64,000 nucleotides of DNA from Elymus sibiricus (taxonomy: Eukaryota; Streptophyta; Magnoliopsida; Poales; Poaceae): the NCBI GenBank assembly GCA_039707655.1, contig CM077676.1, forward strand, positions 428,273,379-428,337,378. Reading direction: 5' to 3'. A program made the position numbers and the translations under genes. This document shows, in pieces, positions 1 to 10,440 of the stretch. Below the pieces are notes generated by a model, which was not told the origin of the DNA, searched no databases, and saw only the letters and a list, made by a program, of their open reading frames with translations. Numbering within the stretch: the stretch's first letter is position 1; each line of letters starts with the position of its first letter.

Positions 1-216
1 ATTTCTTTAATTTTTACCCCTAGATGAGGATGATACCGTAGAGGAGGATGATAGTCGAGCTCACCCCTAGATGACCGTAGAGGAGGTAGTGGATGGCAAC
101 GGCAACGGGACCGACGGAGCTCCTAGAGGTGAAAAGATCGATCCATGCACATCAAAAGCACCGGCACAACCAACATCAGCATTCGTGGAAAATTTAAACA
201 GAAACAAAGATAAGCA

Positions 217-613
217 TTCGGGGACTCCTCACCGGCGATCTTCGGGGACTCCTCCGGCGATCTTCGGGGACTCCTCACCGGCGACCGTCGGGGACTCCTC
301 TGGCGACCGTCGGGGCCTCCTCACCGGCGATCGTCGGGGACTCCTCCGGCGATCGTCGGGGTCTCCTCACCGGCGATCGTCGGGGACTCCTCCGGCGATC
401 GTCGAGGACTCCTCACCGGCGATCGCCGGGGACTCCTCCGGCGATCGTTGGGGCCTCCTCACCGGCGATCGTCGGGGACTCCTCCGGCGATCGTCGCGGC
501 CTCCTCACCGGTGATCGTCGGGGACTCCTCCGGCGATCGTCGCGGCCTCCTCACCGGCGATCGTCGGGGACTCCTCCGGCGATCGTCACGGCCTCCTCAC
601 CGGCGATCGTCGC
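217..613. repeat. GC-rich minisatellite, 22- and 24-bp units
   Basis: About 17 head-to-tail copies of a unit built on GGCGATCGTCGGGGACTCCTC, in 22- and 24-bp versions that partly alternate and so form a 46-bp higher-order repeat. The arrays keep frames open by chance, so the ORFs here are not taken as genes. By position it lies inside element 1, between the internal repeat block and the unseen second gene. Confidence 0.85.
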
Positions 614-1250
614 GGCTCGCCTTTATTTCATTGTTTGCATCATATTTCTTATATTTTTCTTTTTTTCTCTCACCACATGTCTATATTTTTTATACACCTA
701 TCAAATACACGATTCACATTTTTTATAATATATGTTTTTATACCAATTTTTATTCATACACATTGTACATTTTTGTATACATGCATCTAAAACTTTTATA
801 CACATCCAATTTCATTCATACACATTGTACATTTTTGTATACATCCATTTTTGTATACATGCAGAAGGAAAAAGGGGCCGGCGCCGGAGCTCACCGCGGG
901 GAGGGGGCTCGGTCGTCGGTGAGGGGGGCCGGGCGTGGAGGAACGCCGGCGTCGGGGATGGGCTCGTCGGGGCGGGGGCCGGGCGTGGAGGAGCGCCGGC
1001 GTTGGGGATGGGCCTGTCGGGGCGTGGAGGAGCTTGGGACGCCGGCGTGTGGTAGAGCGGCGCGGGCTCGGGCGGCGCGCGTGGAGGAGAGCGGCGCCGG
1101 CAGGGGCGCGCAGGGGCACGACGTCGAGGCGGGCGCGTGGAGGAGAGCGGCGCCAGCAGGGGCACGACGTCAAGGAGCGAATGCGTCGAGGAAGCCTGGC
1201 GGCGTCGGAGAGGGAAAATGGAGGAGGAAGATTGGGGGGGGAGAAGGGTG
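614..1250. other. AT-rich stretch followed by GC-rich leader-like block of element 1
   Basis: Bases 640-870 are AT-rich with repeated CATTGTACATTTTTGTATAC. Bases 870-1250 are very GC-rich with imperfect repeats of GGGCGTGGAGGA. Read on the minus strand, this matches the order in element 2, where a GC-rich stretch and then TGTATG-rich DNA follow the internal TATA box (14904-15610). It is probably the untranslated leader of element 1's second gene. I see no convincing coding frame. Confidence 0.55.
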
Positions 1251-1257
1251 TTAAATA
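1251..1257 (-). promoter_or_regulatory. TATA-like box for second gene of element 1
   Basis: Minus strand reads TATTTAA, about 14 bases past the last ACCGGGACTAAAGG repeat. The same spacing between repeat block and TATA box is seen at 7281, 10051 and 14904, which supports a promoter role for the second transcription unit. No transcript evidence is available here. Confidence 0.5.
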
Positions 1258-1261
1258 GCGC

Positions 1262-1460
1262 GAGGCCTTTAGTCCCGGTTAGAGCCACCAACCGGGACTA
1301 AAGGGTCTTTAGTCCCGGTTGGTGGCTCTAACCGGGACTAAAAGCACATTTTTGGCAGCTAAAAGGGCGCGAAAGGTTGGGCCTTTAGTCCCGGTTGGTG
1401 GCTCCAACCGGGACTAAAGGTAGGCCTTTAGTCCCGGTTTGTTCCACCAACCGGGACAAA
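1262..1460. repeat. Internal subterminal-type repeat block of element 1
   Basis: Palindromic units of CCTTTAGTCCCGGTTGGTGG and its complement, forming several hairpins. The same repeat type is found at the ends of the element, but this block lies between the two genes, as does the block at 14697-14900 in element 2. Confidence 0.85.
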
Positions 1461-2029
1461 CCTAGATATTTCAAGCTTTTAAATGATGTTTTAATCAAAA
1501 ACAGATTATGTTTAGCTCTTTTAGTTTTATACCTTTTTTCTTTGTTTTAATTATTTTAGTTTATGTTTTCTTGTTATTCTTTTTTCTATTAAAGTTTTTA
1601 CCAAAAAATACTTTATGAAAATTTTAGTTGGATAAATTTTATATAATTTTAAGTTAATATTATTTTGATCATAACTAGAGTTTTATAAAAGCTTTTTAGT
1701 TGATTCTTTTTGCTATTGAAGAATATTATAAAATACTTTTTGTTAACCTAATAATGTTATATTTTCTTTTCTGTTAAGTTATTAATTTAGTAATTTTCTT
1801 TGCTGCTAAGTTTTATTTAGGACAAAAACTATTTTTGTTATTTGTAATTAAGTCCTGCAGTTCCCTTAGGAGTTTCTATTTGGATTTCCTTGAAGTTTTG
1901 TTTTGCTTTCTATTTGCTTTTTCTTATTGTTTTCTTTATTGCTTTATTCATTGATTGGATTTTGATTGCTAGAATGCTTGCTAGAGTGAATGCTTATATG
2001 AATGCAATGTTTGATGATATAGATTTTCA
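1461..2029. other. AT-rich spacer of element 1
   Basis: Low-complexity AT-rich DNA with repeated short words such as AGTTGATTCTTTTTGCTATT. It is the reverse-complement counterpart of 13800-14480 in element 2, where AATAGCAAAAAGAATCAACT repeats occur. No gene is seen. Confidence 0.7.
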
Positions 2030-2440
2030 TCAGATAGTGACAAATAGTTCTAGCAAGTTATTTTTCATAGGTACCATTGCCGCAACATTTCGCATTGAAG
2101 GGCCAGCATCAGGTTTGTCAATATGTTTTTGAAAATATGACACAAAGCGATCAATGCTGTCAAAATCTTTCTTCCGGAATCTAAAGCCCTTTGAGTATAA
2201 CCCAACATACTCATGATGTGGGTTTGTACTCCTGATGTAAGATAATATAAAGGTGCCTGGATGTTCATGAGATATGCCAAAACAATAGACTATTCTCGAG
2301 AATGGCCATCTGATATGTTGTCCTCAGTTTCACCAGAAAGCAACCAGAGAACTCCTCATCTGGACCTCCAACTTTATGTCATACAACGTTTCTCTCTTAT
2401 CATCTCCGATGCTTCTGCTGTATTCATCTATGTCAAGACG
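2030..2440 (-). pseudogene. Captured fragment resembling transcription elongation factor SPT6
   Basis: On the minus strand, pieces of one protein can be read between 2440 and the stop at 2030. First comes YSRSIGDDKRETLYDIKLE, then, after a frame change, SGETEDNISDG, then after another change a long stretch containing IVYCFGISHEHPGTF, GFRFRKKDFDSIDRF and RNVAAMVPM. From memory of the family, the first two resemble the start of the S1-domain region of plant SPT6-like proteins and the last resembles the second half of its tandem SH2 domain. SPT6 is a nuclear histone chaperone bound to elongating RNA polymerase II. The parts are fused with the intervening region missing and the frame is broken at least twice, so this is a non-functional capture. 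It lies downstream of TNP2 in the same orientation. The equivalent place in element 2 has no such sequence. The SPT6 name is recognition, not a search result. Confidence 0.65.
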
Positions 2441-2800
2441 TTTAAGTCATGTCTATATTAACCTTGTTATTTTATATGGAGCCACCAACCGGGACTAACC
2501 GCGTATGATCAACCTTGCAAAACTTAGGACTGAAATCACTACAACTGGTGAGGGTGTGTATGGCCTATGCCTGTCAACCTCAAGTGACTTATCTGGAATG
2601 CTCAGAAGACATTCATATTTTGTTTGGACATAATTGCATTGATTAACTCCTCTGTATAATTAAAATACTAAAAGGATAGGAATAATTGAAATTTCATAAC
2701 TTAATAAATAATTATTCTAAAATCAGGTTTAAAATGCAAAAATGCCCTAGCTAGCTCTTACAAAGATTCCCTCCGGTTTGTCCGAAGTGGCACTTTCTAG

Positions 2801-5800
2801 CTAAAACTTTTTCTTCGCGTGTGTCCCTTGCTTATTGCGCCGTAACCATGGATAATCTTCATCATTTAACAGGATGCTTGGGTCAGTCTTCACTGTGAAG
2901 GGAGGAATTTCATGAAACTTTTCATAATCTTCTGACATATCTGTCTTGTCCTCCACTCCCACGATGTTTCTTTTTCCTGAAAGAACTATGTGGCGCTTTG
3001 GCTCATCGTATGATGTATTCGCTTCCTTATCTTTTCTTTTTCTCAGTTTGGTAGACATGTCCTTCACATAGAAAACCTGTGCCACATCATTGGCTAGGAC
3101 GAATGGTTCGTCTGTGTACCCAAGATTGTTGAGATCCACTGTTGTCATTCCGTACTGCGGGTCTACCTATACCCCGCCTCCTGTCAGATTGACCCATTTG
3201 CACCGAAACAAAGGGGCCTTAAAATCACGTCCATAGTCAAGTTCCCATATCTCCTCTATGTAACCATAATATGTGCCCTTTGCCCTATTGGTGTTTGCTG
3301 CATTAAAGCGGACACCACTATTTTGGTTGGTGCTCTTTTTATCTTGGGCGATCGTGTAAAATGTATTCCCATTTATCTCGTACCCTTGAAAAGTCAATAC
3401 AGTCGAAGATGGTGTCATGGCCAACAAGTACAGCTCATCTCCAACAGTGGTGTTACCCATGAGATGTGTTTGCAACCAACCGCAGAAAGTCCACATGTGT
3501 TCACGTGTAATCCAGTCGTTAGACTGCTCCGGGTGTTTGGAGCGTAAAATATTCTTGTGTTCATTGATATACGGGGCCACCAAGGTAGAATTTTGTAGAA
3601 CTGTGTAGTGTGCTTGCGCCCAAGAATGCCCGTCCCTACATATTATTGCTTTCGGTCCTAGCGTGCCTTTTCCACCCAGTCTCCCCTCATGCCGCGATTC
3701 AGGAACACCAATCGGCTTAAGGTCAAGAATAAAGTCAACACAAAACTCAATGACCTCCTCTGTTTCGTGGCCCTTGGAGATGCTTCCTTCTGGCCTAGCA
3801 CGGTTATGAACATATTTCTTTAAGACTCCCATGAACCTCTCAAAGGGGAACATATTGTGTAGAAATACAGGACCCAGAATTGCAATCTCGTCGACTAGGT
3901 GAACTAGGACGTGTGTCATAATATTGAAGAAGGATGGTGGGAACACCAACTCGAAACTGACAAGACATTGGACCAACTCATTCTGTAACCTTGGTAGGAT
4001 TTCTAGATCGATTACCTTCTGAGAAATTGCATTGAGGAATGCACATAGCTTCATAATGGCTAATCGAACATTTTCTGGTAGAAGCCCCCTCAATGCAACC
4101 GGAAGCAATTGCGTCATAATCACGTGGCAGTCATGAAACTTTAGGTTCTGAAATTTTTTCTCTGCCATATTTATTATTCCCTTTATATTCGACGAGAAGC
4201 CATACGGGACCTTGATACTGAGCAGGCATTCAAAAAAGATTTCCTTCTCTGCTTTGGTAAGAGCATAGCTGGCAGGACCTTGATACTGCTTTGGATGCAT
4301 GCCGTCTTTTTCGTTCATACGTTGCTGGTCCTCCCGTGCCTCCGGTGTATCTTTTGTCTTCCCATACACGCCCAAGAAGCCTAGCAGGTTCACGCAAAGA
4401 TTCTTCGTCACGTGCATCACGTTGATTGCAGAGCGGACCTCTAGGACTTTCCAATAGGGTAGGTCCCAAAATATAGATTTCTTCTTCCACATGGGTGCGT
4501 GTCCGTCAGCGTCATTCGGAACAGATTGTCCGTCAGGACCCTTTCCAAAGATTGCTTTTAAATCCTTGACCATATCAAATATATCATCACCAGTACGGGG
4601 GACAGGCTTCTTCTGGTGATCTGCCTCACCTTTGAAATGCTTGCCTTTCTTTCTTAAGGCATGCTTGGTCGGAAGAAATCGATGATGTCCCAGGTACACA
4701 TTCTTCTTACATTTGTCCAAATATATACTTTCAGTCTCATCTAAACAGTGCGTGCATGCGTTGTATCCCTTGTTTGTCTGTCCTGAAAGGTTACTAAGAG
4801 CAGGCCAATCATTGATGGTTACAAACAGCAACGCTCGTAGGTCAAATTCCTACTGTTTGTGATCATCCCACACACGTACACCTTTGATATCCCACAACTG
4901 AAAAAGTTCTTCAATTAATGGCCTTAGGTACACATCAATGTCGTTGCCGGGTTGCTTAGGGCCTTGGATGAGCACTGGCATCATAATGAACTTCCGCTTC
5001 ATGCACAACCAAGGAGGAAGGTTATAAATACATAGAGTCACAGGCCAGGTGCTATGATTGCTGCTCTGCTCCCCAAAAGGATTAATGCCATCTGCACTTA
5101 TACCAAACCATAAGTTTCTTGCGTCACCTGCAAACTCCGGCCACTTTCTCTCGATTTTTCTCCACTGCGACCCATCAGCGGGTACTCTCAACATCCCGTA
5201 TTTCTTACGGTCTTCTTTGTGCCATCGCAACAACTTGGCATGCTCTTTGTTTCTGAACAGACGTTTCAACCGTGATATTATAGGAGCATACCACATCACC
5301 TTGGCAGGAACCCTCTTCCTGGGGCGCACGCCCTCAACATCACCAGGGTCATCTCGTCTGATCTTATACCGCAATGCACCGCATACCGGGCATGCATTAA
5401 AATTCTCGTACTCCTCACCGTGATAGAGGATGCAGTCATTAGGGCATGCATGTATCTTCTGCACCTCTAATCCTAGAGGGCAGAGAACCTTCTTTGCTTC
5501 GTACGTACTGTTAGGCAATTCGTTATCCTTTGGAAGCTTCTTCTTCATTATTTTCAGTAGCTTCTCAAATCCCTTGTCAGATAAACCATTGTCTGCCTTC
5601 CATTGCAGCAATTCCAGTGTGGTAACGAGCTTTGTATTGCCATCTTCGTAATTTGGGTACAACCATTTTTTGTGATCCTCTAACATGCGATCGAACTTCA
5701 ACTTCTCCCTTTCACTTTCGCATTCTCTTTGTGCATCAACAATGACCCGGCGAAGATCATCAGCGGGCACATCTGGTGCCTCTTGATCTTCAGCTTCCCC

Positions 5801-6109
5801 CGTTGCAGTATCACCGTATTCAGGGAACATAGGATAGTTGTCATCATCCCCTTCTTCTTCATTGTCTTCCATCATAACCCCTCTTTCTCCGTGCTTGGTC
5901 CAACAATTATAGTGGTGCATGAAACCCTTCTTAAGCAGGTGGAAGTGAAGGGTTTTCGAGGAAGAGTAATCCGTCGTATTCTCACAGACAACACATGGAC
6001 AGTACATAAAACCATTCTGCTTGTTTGCCTCAGCCACATCGATAAAATTATGCAGGCCCGTAATGTACTCAGAAGTGCATCGGTCACCGTACATCCATTG
6101 TCGGTTCAT
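2801..6109 (-). pseudogene. TNP2-type CACTA transposase, broken (element 1)
   Basis: Starts at an ATG right after a splice acceptor (6109, MNRQWMYGDR) and would encode about 1,100 residues. It opens with a transposase-associated domain (CPCVVCEN, HFHLLKKGFM), then the Transposase_21 core with SADGINPFG and CTHCLDETES, and ends with the DUF4218/DUF4216-type region (FPFERFMGVLKKYV, WELDYGRDF) and a basic tail. The product would cut and rejoin CACTA ends in the nucleus. Two nonsense changes interrupt it: near 4847 GAG has become TAG, and near 3164 CAG has become TAG. Element 2 keeps sense codons at both sites. The conserved Asp before VMHVTKN, likely catalytic, reads Asn here (about 4419). The reading frame is otherwise open, so decay is recent. 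Confidence 0.9.
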
Positions 6110-6271
6110 CTGCATTATATAATTAAGTATATCAAAAACCATTACAGAACATCATGAATAGAGAAATGACCAAATTAATACAAGTTCATCATCACATTAA
6201 AACCAAAGTACAGTAGTGATCAAATGTTATTACTGCAAAAATAAATACATAAAGTTCATACATAGTTCTCT

Positions 6272-6703
6272 TTATAATGCAACAACAAATGTGATCAAAA
6301 TCGCAACTAAGGTAACAATTGATCCAACAGCATAATGATACCAAGCCTCTTTATCAATGGCATATTTTCTAATCTTTGTAATCTTCAAGCGCATTGCATC
6401 CATCTGGATCTTGTGTAGATCAACGACATCGGCAACATGCAACTCCAATTTCATCTTCTCTTCTTCAATTCTTTTCAATTTTTCTTTCAAATAATTGTTT
6501 TCTTTTTTAACTAAATTTAACCTCTCGACAAGAGGGTCGGATGGAATTTCCGGTTCACATACCTCCTAGATAAAAACATCTATGTCAAGTTGGTCGGCAT
6601 AATTGTCATAAATACTAAATGAAACAAATAGTTATAAAAGATAATATACCACATCTGAATCATAGACCGGACGAGAGCCGACGGGGGCGGATACCAAAAC
6701 CAT
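6272..6703 (-). CDS. Small coiled-coil, tail-anchored protein of element 1 (two exons)
   Basis: I do not recognise a named family. Two exons join in phase: 6703-6650 (starts MVLVSAPVGSRPVYDSDV) and 6565-6272, with GT at 6649-6648 and AG at 6567-6566, giving 115 residues and a TAA stop. The middle, about residues 30-75, is Lys/Glu/Leu-rich and should form a coiled coil (LKEKLKRIEEEKMKLELHV). The last 20 or so residues are hydrophobic (AVGSIVTLVAILITFVVAL), a likely C-terminal membrane anchor. It lies between the TATA box at 7281 and the TNP2 start at 6109, so one promoter may serve both. Element 2 has only about 120 bases of intron at this place and no such ORF. It could be a resident accessory gene lost from element 2, or a captured one. 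The exon model is inferred. Confidence 0.55.
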
Positions 6704-7280
6704 GGCACTATATAATAACAAACAATAATACAAGTAAGAAAATTATACAAGTAGCTATCTAAATCATACAAGTAAGAATTTGTTCTTTTAAAAAAAATAA
6801 GAACAAGAGGCTCACCACGGTGGTGCCGGCGACGAGATCGGCGCGGGCGATCGACGGCGGTGAGGACGGGGACGGGGACGGGACGGCACCCTACACATGT
6901 GCAAACTAAGAAGTTAATTTGAGCTCAAATTGTGCATCTAAATCAAATAAACTCCCACATACACTCCTCCACTAAAACCCACAAACCACTCTACTTCTAG
7001 AGCATATGAAATGAGCTAAACTAGCAGTGAGAGATGAAAGGATGAAGTTGCTAACCTTTTAGAACACTTGGATAGTTGGTGCACCGCCAAATCTAGACAA
7101 ATCTTGAGGAAAATGGAGCTTGGAGGTCGAGCTTGGAGGAAGAACAGAGGAGAAAGCTTAAGTGTGGCTCGGGCATTTCATCGAACACCTCATGTGCATA
7201 AGAAGTGAGAACAGAGTAGCGCACACACCCCCCACCTTCTACGGCCAAAAAACAGAGGAGAGGGCAGGCAGGGGCGAGGA
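6704..7280 (-). other. 5' leader of element 1 transposase unit
   Basis: Shares blocks with 10060-10440 of element 2: CCCGAGCCACACTTAAGC, the GGAGGAAAATGGAGCTTGG-like stretch and CGCCGGCACCACCGTG before a splice donor. It is therefore read as untranslated leader with a first intron. No coding frame is convincing. Conservation between the two elements supports a shared function. Confidence 0.6.
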
Positions 7281-7288
7281 TATATATA
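7281..7288 (-). promoter_or_regulatory. TATA box for element 1 transposase unit
   Basis: TATATATA on the minus strand, close after the last subterminal repeat (GGTTCTAGACACCAACTGGG). The counterpart in element 2 is TATATATA at 10051-10058. Confidence 0.6.
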
Positions 7289-7311
7289 GGCATCTTTTTA
7301 GCCCCAGTTGG

Positions 7312-7560
7312 TGTCTAGAACCGGAACTGAAGACTACCCTTTAGTCCCGGTTGGAGACACCAACCGGGACTCGCAACCCCTTTAGTCCCGGTTGGTGTCT
7401 CCAACCGGGACTAAAAGTCCCAGTCGAACCAGGACTGATGCCTGCCGAGGCCCGGCCGGCGTCCTAGCCGCTCGAACCGGGACTGATGCTCACATTAGTC
7501 TCGGTTCGTAATATGACCGGGACTATTGGTCTGATCTGGCCAGAACCAAAAGCCCTGTTT
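7312..7560. repeat. Subterminal repeats at the 5' end of element 1
   Basis: Several inverted pairs of ACCGGGACTAAAGG-type motifs between the terminus and the TATA box. In CACTA elements such arrays bind the element's DNA-binding protein. Their orientation here fits the minus-strand element. Confidence 0.85.
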
Positions 7561-7570
7561 TCTATTAGTG

Positions 7571-8195
7571 CAAGGTCGTGTGTGACCGCGAACTGGCAGA
7601 CCCGCAGTGGTGTAAGCCCGATGTGACAGTCACCATAACGGCCACAAACCTCTGTCCACCCAACCATGCACTTTCGAGCGACAACGGCGGCTGGTGCAAC
7701 TCACCACGACCGCACTTCGACATGGCACGACCGGCTTGGGAGAAGATGGCGTTTACAAGGGCGGCATCATCCCTGTCATGTACCAGAGGTACATTTATTT
7801 GTCATTAGTGAGTTTGGTTGTCTAATTCTTGAGTGAAATTTAGATTGCTCAATGTCGAAGAAAACCTAATCATCGCAGGGTTCCATGCGTGAAACGCGGT
7901 GGGGTGCGGTTCAAGATCAATCAACGGACACGACTACTTCAATCTTGTGCTTGTGTTCAACGTTGCAGCCTCCGGGTCAATCAAGTCAATGGATGTCAAG
8001 AGCTCAGATTCAAACGATTGGACGCCAATGGCCCGGAACTGGGGTGCGAACTGGCACTCTCTAGCAAATCTCACCGGAAAGATGCTTTCATTCAAACTGA
8101 CAGACACCGAGGGGCAAATCCTTGTGTTCAATAACATCATGTCAAGTGGATGGAAGTTTGGGCAAACATTTACGAGCAGTTTGCAGTTCCATTGA
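7571..8195 (+). pseudogene. Alpha-expansin, 3' part, interrupted by element 1
   Basis: Expansins loosen cell walls without hydrolysis. The visible part begins directly at the transposon edge in the GH45-like domain (DPQWCKPDVTVTITATN, CPPNHAL, GGWCN) and includes the PHFDMARPAW motif with the HFD triplet. An intron follows (GT near 7790, AG near 7879). The second exon holds the carbohydrate-binding-like C-terminal domain (FNLVLVFNVAASGSIKSMDV, RNWGANWHS, GWKFGQTF) and ends at the TGA of 8193-8195. Two frameshifts are visible. One is a small deletion near 7750, just after WEKMAF. The other is a TCAA tandem duplication at about 7918-7925 that breaks the IN-GHDYF stretch. The signal peptide and first Cys residues are missing from the window. 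The product cannot be functional. Confidence 0.9.
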
Positions 8196-8711
8196 GAGCA
8201 CCTAGAGATTGTCGGCGTGATGGATTCGTGGCTTATACCAAACTGTACATTGTTAGAATTCTTGAGTGCAGTGTTGAATTCCTTATGTGCCTCGTACAGT
8301 ACTGTACATATATAGGCTTGTATTGAGTGTTCAATTATTGTTGTACATATCTGTGTTCATAATTATTTACAGATCTGCCTAGTTAGTTCATTGTATGAAT
8401 GTGATATCAAATCATTGAGGGTGTCTATTTCCACGTATTATGATTCACGGGATTATATTCTTCATTTAACAAACATTAGGTAGTTGCACATTTGTAAGTT
8501 GTGTTCAAGTGGCTCGACTTAGAAATAACTATTTTCAGTCCATTTTGAAATAGCAATCACTTAAGGGCATGGCCAATATGATCGAGTCAGCAAAAATACC
8601 AGACATGAGTCTAATGAAACAAAATCGGGAGCAATGCTTAGCCCCTCACGTGGGCCTCAACCGACAACAACAAAAATATCTTTCCTGCAACACCACTACC
8701 AAGGTTGCTCA
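8196..8711. other. 3' flank of the expansin remnant
   Basis: AT-rich sequence, probably the expansin 3' untranslated region and downstream DNA (for example TTGTACATATCTGTGTTC). No gene or clear repeat seen. Confidence 0.5.
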
Positions 8712-8720
8712 TTCTCAATT

Positions 8721-9090
8721 GAGTAAAATGCGCTGGCGGTCATTGAACTTGTCTTGATAGCTCACTTTGGTCACTGTACTTAAGAATACGGTCAATACGA
8801 TCACTATATACGACTTAGGGTGATTGTACGGTCACTGGCTCAGCGTATGGCTTCGTATTTTGTCTAGTTGACCGGTCAAAGAGTCCACATGCGCCTCGTC
8901 AGCCCGAGGCTCTGTCCATGCAAAAAAAAAGCCGAGGTTCTCTCTTTGTACATATGCGGCCCCACCTCTCAATGGGTGAGACAAATAAATTAGAGAAACT
9001 AAAATTATGCAATCACGGGCGAGGAATTGAACCTGGAACCTCCCGCGTAAAAGCCCCACGAGCCAGCTAGTTGAGAGCGAACTTCTTCGT
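8721..9090 (+). repeat. Left terminal inverted repeat of the MULE
   Basis: Pairs with 20757-21106 in reverse complement. Similarity is strongest in the first 190 bases and weaker but still visible to about base 370, including a degraded ATTGAACCTGGAACCTCC block opposite GGTTTGATTCCAACC. Confidence 0.85.
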
Positions 9091-9691
9091 GTTAGAAGTG
9101 TAGAATGATAGTTTATTACTGCAAAGAACAAACGCGACGCACACTACGCGGGCACCCCAACATGTGACGCACACGACGCGAACAAAGCATGCACGCACGC
9201 GGAGGACACGCACACGCACTCGCCACGCACGCACACACTAGCACACAACGCACACGCATAGACAGCACACAATACACACTAGCACGCACACACACACACA
9301 CTCACACTTATGATTGTGCTGAAATATGTTGTGTGAACTCATAGACATCAAGTCTTTGAAACGTATGCGGCACGTACAGACAGCCGGGCATCCATGCAAC
9401 CGCTCTCGTCGCTAGCTAGCCTTCGACGACCACCATGAGACGCACACACAACCATGCATACACGTTCTTTCGATCACGGGTTGTGGGCTGGACATACGTA
9501 CGAATAATGGGTGGATCGATCAAACACACACTGGTGTGCAATGGGCACAATGGGTGGTATACGTGAGCAAGGTGCCGAGCCACGTTGTCGCGTCGTGTGC
9601 GGAGCCGTGGCTAATGTCGAGCAGCTCGGTACACAAGCACGAGTATGATGTTGGTGTTGAGCTAGGTGAATATGTGCTCGGCGTCGGCAGA
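9091..9691. other. MULE interior, left of the nested CACTA
   Basis: Contains a CACACG-rich simple repeat at 9140-9305, then mixed sequence up to the AGA target site at 9689-9691. I see no supported coding frame. The inner part may be captured host DNA, but I cannot name a source. Confidence 0.5.
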
Positions 9692-9719
9692 CACTAGTAC
9701 AAAACAGGGCATCGGTCCA

Positions 9720-10047
9720 CCCCTGAGAAGCCCATTAGTCCCGGTTCACTCACGAACCGGGACCCATGGAGGCATCGGTCCCGGTTCGTGAGGCCAGGGC
9801 GCCGGCCGGGCCTCGTGGGCCATTGGTCCCGGTTCGTCTAACCCCTTTTGTCCCGGTTCTAGACACGAACCGGGACCAATGCGCCTTGCTCCTGGCCCAC
9901 AACCATTGGTCCCGGTTTGTGGCTGGAACCGGGACTAAAGGTGACCCCTTTTGTCCCGGTTCCAGCCACGAACCGGGACCAATGCGCCTCGCTCCTGGCC
10001 CACAACCATTGGTCCCGGTTTGTGGCTGGAACCGGGACCAATGGTTG
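9720..10047. repeat. Left subterminal repeats of element 2
   Basis: About ten copies of GGTCCCGGTTYGTGNCT / AACCGGGACCAATG in alternating orientation, including a near-perfect direct duplication of a segment of about 115 bases (9841-9955 and 9948-10047 partly). Confidence 0.85.
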
Positions 10048-10050
10048 GCC

Positions 10051-10058
10051 TATATATA
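10051..10058 (+). promoter_or_regulatory. TATA box for element 2 transposase unit
   Basis: TATATATA lies eight bases past the last repeat (ACCGGGACCAAT). Downstream is a GC-rich leader with a probable intron (GT near 10320, AG at 10439-10440) ending exactly at the TNP2 start codon. Confidence 0.65.
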
Positions 10059-10440
10059 GCCCCCGCCCGCGAGCAAAGCAATGCATTACTCTGTTTTTTT
10101 GCCCGGCCGTGGGAGAGCTTTTGTGGTGCTCTAGCTCACCTCCTATGCACATGAGGTGTTCGATGAAATGCCCGAGCCACACTTAAGCTTTCTCCTCTCG
10201 AAGCTCCTTGTCCAAGCTCCATTTTCCTCAAGATTTGTCTAGGTTTGGCGGTCCGTCCTGTCCCGTCCCCGTCCTCACCGCCGTCGATCGCCCGCGCCCA
10301 TCTCGGCGCCGGCAACACCGTGGTTAGCCTCTTCTTCTTATCTTCTTTCTAAAAGAAAAAAGTTCTTAATTGTGTGTTTTAATTAGATGCTCTAGAGAGT
10401 TATATGTTGTTCAATAATAAGAACTATATAACGCACGCAG

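Larger units (their letters stand above)
1..7570 (-). mobile_element. CACTA (En/Spm) transposon, element 1, left part outside window
   Basis: The right edge on the + strand reads CTATTAGTG at 7562-7570, so in the element's own orientation it begins CACTAATAGAAAACAGGGC, a CACTA-type terminus. The end is followed by subterminal ACCGGGACT repeats, a TATA box, a small coiled-coil ORF, a TNP2 transposase pseudogene, an AT-rich spacer, an internal repeat block and a GC-rich block. Element 2 (9692-20509) has the same order. The other terminus and the second gene are not in the window, because the plan is only about half complete at base 1. Expansin coding sequence starts directly at 7571, so the element lies inside that gene. 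The 3-bp duplication (CAA expected) cannot be confirmed without the left side. Confidence 0.88.

Noticed and set aside
217..613. CRISPR-like regular array
   Set aside because: Units are head to tail without unique spacers, and the genome is eukaryotic.
71..1291. Several long ORFs in both directions
   Set aside because: They follow the period of the minisatellite and GC-rich leader and are arginine/proline-rich in all frames, so they are open by composition.
2536..2546. CACTACAACTGG as possible left end of element 1
   Set aside because: Not preceded by CAA, not flanked by subterminal repeats, and sequence matching the element continues to the left.
8995..9045. tRNA-like GGAATTGAACCTGGAACC in the MULE arm
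   Set aside because: It resembles a B-box only loosely, and no cloverleaf can be drawn around it.
9766..10186. ORFs in the left subterminal repeats of element 2
   Set aside because: Repetitive VPVRLTPFVPV-type peptides come only from the palindromic DNA repeats.
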